NCBI GenBank assembly: GCA_023429345.1
Contig: JAEYVB010000192.1
Span: 1 to 5,980 of the forward strand
From: Planctomycetota bacterium
GTDB lineage: Bacteria; Planctomycetota; Phycisphaerae; Phycisphaerales; UBA1924
Direction: 5' to 3'
DNA: 5,980 bases
Every line of letters begins with the position of its first letter. Positions within the stretch are counted from its first letter, which is position 1. Shown here in pieces: positions 4,679 to 5,980 of this stretch. The position numbers and the translations under genes were made by a program. The notes under the pieces were generated by a model that saw only the letters and a list, made by a program, of their open reading frames with translations, made no database searches and was not told where the DNA came from.

Positions 4679-5932
4679 CTAGAACCGCCGTTCAGCCGCA
4701 AGCTCCTCCCCCAGCGCCGCCGCCAGGTACTCGTACTGACCCCCCGCGTTGTAGATCTGACAACTGATCCGCACCAGCCGCCGGTTCTCACCCGCTACGG
4801 CCCAGACCGGCGCCTGGATCCGGTGGTTCTGGATAAGAGCGTCCTGTAACGCGTCGTGGTGGCGGCTCGGCCGCGCCATCAACCGCGCGTGCCGCTCCGC
4901 CTCGTGCGGCGGCAGGAAGATGCTCGCCATCGGCCCGATCATGCTCTCGGGCGCCGGCGGCTCCACGCCCATCGCCCCGCACAGAAGCGCCCGGGCCCGC
5001 ACCGCCATCTCGTGGTTCCGGCGCATCAGCTCATCCCACCCGCCCGGCAGCAGCGAGCCCATGAACCGGATCCCCGCGGGCACCGCCAGCCACGCCGTGA
5101 AGTCGTCCGTCCCGATGTAATCAAACTCCGTGTGCAGGTGCTTACGCCCCGCCTTTGGCTTCTCGGCGTTGTTCGAGAGCACCAGCGGCCGCAGCCCCGT
5201 CTGCCGGTCCCCGCGGATGTAAAGGAACGCCGAGCCCTTGGGCGTGCACAGCCATTTGTGGCAGTTGGCGGTGTAGAACGATGCGCCAAGCGCCCCGACA
5301 TCCAGCCCCCCCACAAACCCGGTCGCGTGCGCCCCGTCCACGATCGTCGCGATCCCCCGCCGCTCCAGCTCCGGCACGATCCGCTCCACCGGCAGGATCA
5401 GCGCGCTCGGGCTCGTGACATGGCTGATCAGCGCCGCCCGCGTGCGCGGCGTCGCCGCGCTCAGCACCCGCCCCACCACCTCGTCAGGGTCCTTCAGCGG
5501 GAACGGGACGGCCACCGGGACCACCCTCGCCCCCGTCCTGGCCGCGGCCCGCCGCAGGTTGTTCATGCACGCCGGGTATTCGTGGGCGGTGGCGATCACC
5601 TCATCCCCCGGCCCCCAGGAAGCCGCCAGGTGCTCGATCACCGTCGTGACCGCCGTGGTCGCGTTGGGCACGAAGACCACATCCGCCGCGGGGCAGCGGA
5701 GGAACGACGCCAGCTCCGCGCGGGCCCCATCGATCAGCCCCGGGAGCAGCTCGACGAAGAAGCGGACGGGCTCCCGCTCCATCAGTTGCCGTAGCCGCGA
5801 CTGCTCCTCGAGCACCGGCCGCGGGCACGCGCCGAACGACCCGTGGTTCAGGAAAACGACCCCGGGGTCGAGCGTCCAATGCTCGGCGAACTCGGACGGC
5901 GAGGGAAGCACGGCGGCGGGGCGGTCGCTCAC
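4679..5932 (-). CDS. Class V PLP-dependent aminotransferase-fold enzyme (isopenicillin N epimerase-like)
   Basis: This is a 417-residue fold-type I PLP enzyme of the class V group, which includes isopenicillin N epimerase (CefD), cysteine desulfurases, the ergothioneine C-S lyase EgtE and sulfinate desulfinases. It begins with the CefD-like FLNHGSFGACP (27-37). NATTAV (90-95) forms the phosphate-binding turn, and H117/EYPA (118-121) follow. The cofactor-facing DGAHATG (199-205) supplies D199 and H202. The PLP-anchoring Lys is K226 in ANCHKWLCTPKG (222-233). A C-terminal small domain follows, with LVRISCQIYN near the end carrying the expected substrate-carboxylate Arg. Length is normal (about 400). 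The start is GTG at 5932, 6 bases after a TACTCT hexamer and without a Shine-Dalgarno, which fits a leaderless mRNA. The neighbouring cysteine dioxygenase makes a sulfur amino-acid substrate conceivable. CefD is only the closest name; penicillin biosynthesis is not implied. Confidence 0.88.
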   Translation of the reverse strand: MSDRPAAVLPSPSEFAEHWTLDPGVVFLNHGSFGACPRPVLEEQSRLRQLMEREPVRFFVELLPGLIDGARAELASFLRCPAADVVFVPNATTAVTTVIEHLAASWGPGDEVIATAHEYPACMNNLRRAAARTGARVVPVAVPFPLKDPDEVVGRVLSAATPRTRAALISHVTSPSALILPVERIVPELERRGIATIVDGAHATGFVGGLDVGALGASFYTANCHKWLCTPKGSAFLYIRGDRQTGLRPLVLSNNAEKPKAGRKHLHTEFDYIGTDDFTAWLAVPAGIRFMGSLLPGGWDELMRRNHEMAVRARALLCGAMGVEPPAPESMIGPMASIFLPPHEAERHARLMARPSRHHDALQDALIQNHRIQAPVWAVAGENRRLVRISCQIYNAGGQYEYLAAALGEELAAERRF

Positions 5933-5937
5933 GCGTG

Positions 5938-5943
5938 TAGAGT
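5938..5943 (+). promoter_or_regulatory. Candidate -10 element (TAGAGT) of the divergent gene
   Basis: TAGAGT matches four of six TATAAT positions and stands 7 bases (AGCGGCC) before the ATG at 5951. This spacing mirrors that of the exported-protein gene at 1468. Its -35 region would lie inside the aminotransferase coding sequence. Confidence 0.35.
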
Positions 5944-5944
5944 A
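5939..5944 (-). promoter_or_regulatory. Candidate -10 element (TACTCT) of the aminotransferase
   Basis: The - strand reads CTACTCTACACGC and then the GTG at 5932. TACTCT matches four of six TATAAT positions, and only 6 bases separate it from the start codon, which would make the mRNA leaderless. It occupies almost the same bases as the -10 candidate of the divergent gene. No -35 is visible in the remaining bases of the window. Confidence 0.4.
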
Positions 5945-5950
5945 GCGGCC

Positions 5951-5980
5951 ATGACCACGGCCGAGGCACCCGATGGACCG
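5951..5980 (+). CDS. Start of a divergent gene, cut by the window end
   Basis: An ATG opens a frame of ten codons (MTTAEAPDGP) that is still open at the last base. The sequence is too short to assign a product. It is supported by the position, 18 bases from the divergent aminotransferase start, and by a -10-like hexamer at leaderless spacing. No Shine-Dalgarno precedes it. It may be a chance ATG. Confidence 0.4.
   Translation, partial: MTTAEAPDGP

Noticed and set aside
4591..4791. N-terminal extension of the cysteine dioxygenase to 4791
   Set aside because: It runs through the intergenic promoter region into the aminotransferase 3' end. CDO similarity begins well after the ATG at 4590, and the extra sequence is Arg/Ser/Trp-rich, typical of a wrong frame in GC-rich DNA.
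4856..5794. + strand open frame of 312 codons opposite the aminotransferase
   Set aside because: The opposite strand encodes all class V PLP motifs in order. This frame shows only Arg/Pro/His-rich low-complexity sequence.
1..5980. CRISPR array, transposon ends, tRNA/rRNA genes or a novel defence system
   Set aside because: No regularly spaced direct repeats, transposase motifs, cloverleaf-like RNA segments or nuclease/NTPase combinations typical of defence loci were seen. The genes are ordinary metabolic and housekeeping types.

Overview
The window is a GC-rich, densely coding bacterial chromosome segment with strong G/C preference at third codon positions. The general style is compatible with a planctomycete (Phycisphaerae-like) genome: a metallo-beta-lactamase protein of the 'FRVYG.SVAGE' type, GTG starts, few Shine-Dalgarno sites, and -10 hexamers almost abutting start codons. 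This placement is a judgement from general resemblance, not from a search.

Layout. The + strand opens with the C-terminal 115 codons of leucyl-tRNA synthetase (1-348). All the complete genes that follow lie on the - strand. Reading them in transcription order, from right to left: a class V PLP-dependent aminotransferase-fold enzyme (5932-4679), a cysteine dioxygenase (4590-4006), an RNase Z-like metallo-hydrolase (3845-2925), an O-methyltransferase (2904-2224), a short-chain dehydrogenase (2220-1501), and a putatively exported protein with a degenerate ClpP/NfeD-like domain (1468-356). At the far right a divergent + strand gene probably begins at 5951.

Transcription units. The metallo-hydrolase, methyltransferase and SDR genes are spaced by 20 and 3 bases and look like one operon. 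The exported-protein gene, the dioxygenase gene and the aminotransferase gene each have a -10-like hexamer just upstream. In two of these the hexamer lies only 6-7 bases before the start codon, which suggests leaderless mRNAs.

Functional reading. The dioxygenase converts cysteine to cysteine sulfinate. The neighbouring class V PLP enzyme belongs to a superfamily that includes C-S lyases and sulfinate desulfinases, so a small cysteine-catabolic pair is possible but unproven. The other genes are general metabolic or housekeeping types with unknown substrates. I see no mobile element, CRISPR array, RNA gene or defence system. The most unusual points are a hairpin-encoded insertion in leuS, a signal-peptide-like open extension upstream of the metallo-hydrolase ATG, a eukaryote-like Cys/Tyr pair in the dioxygenase, and a divergent promoter whose two -10 elements overlap.
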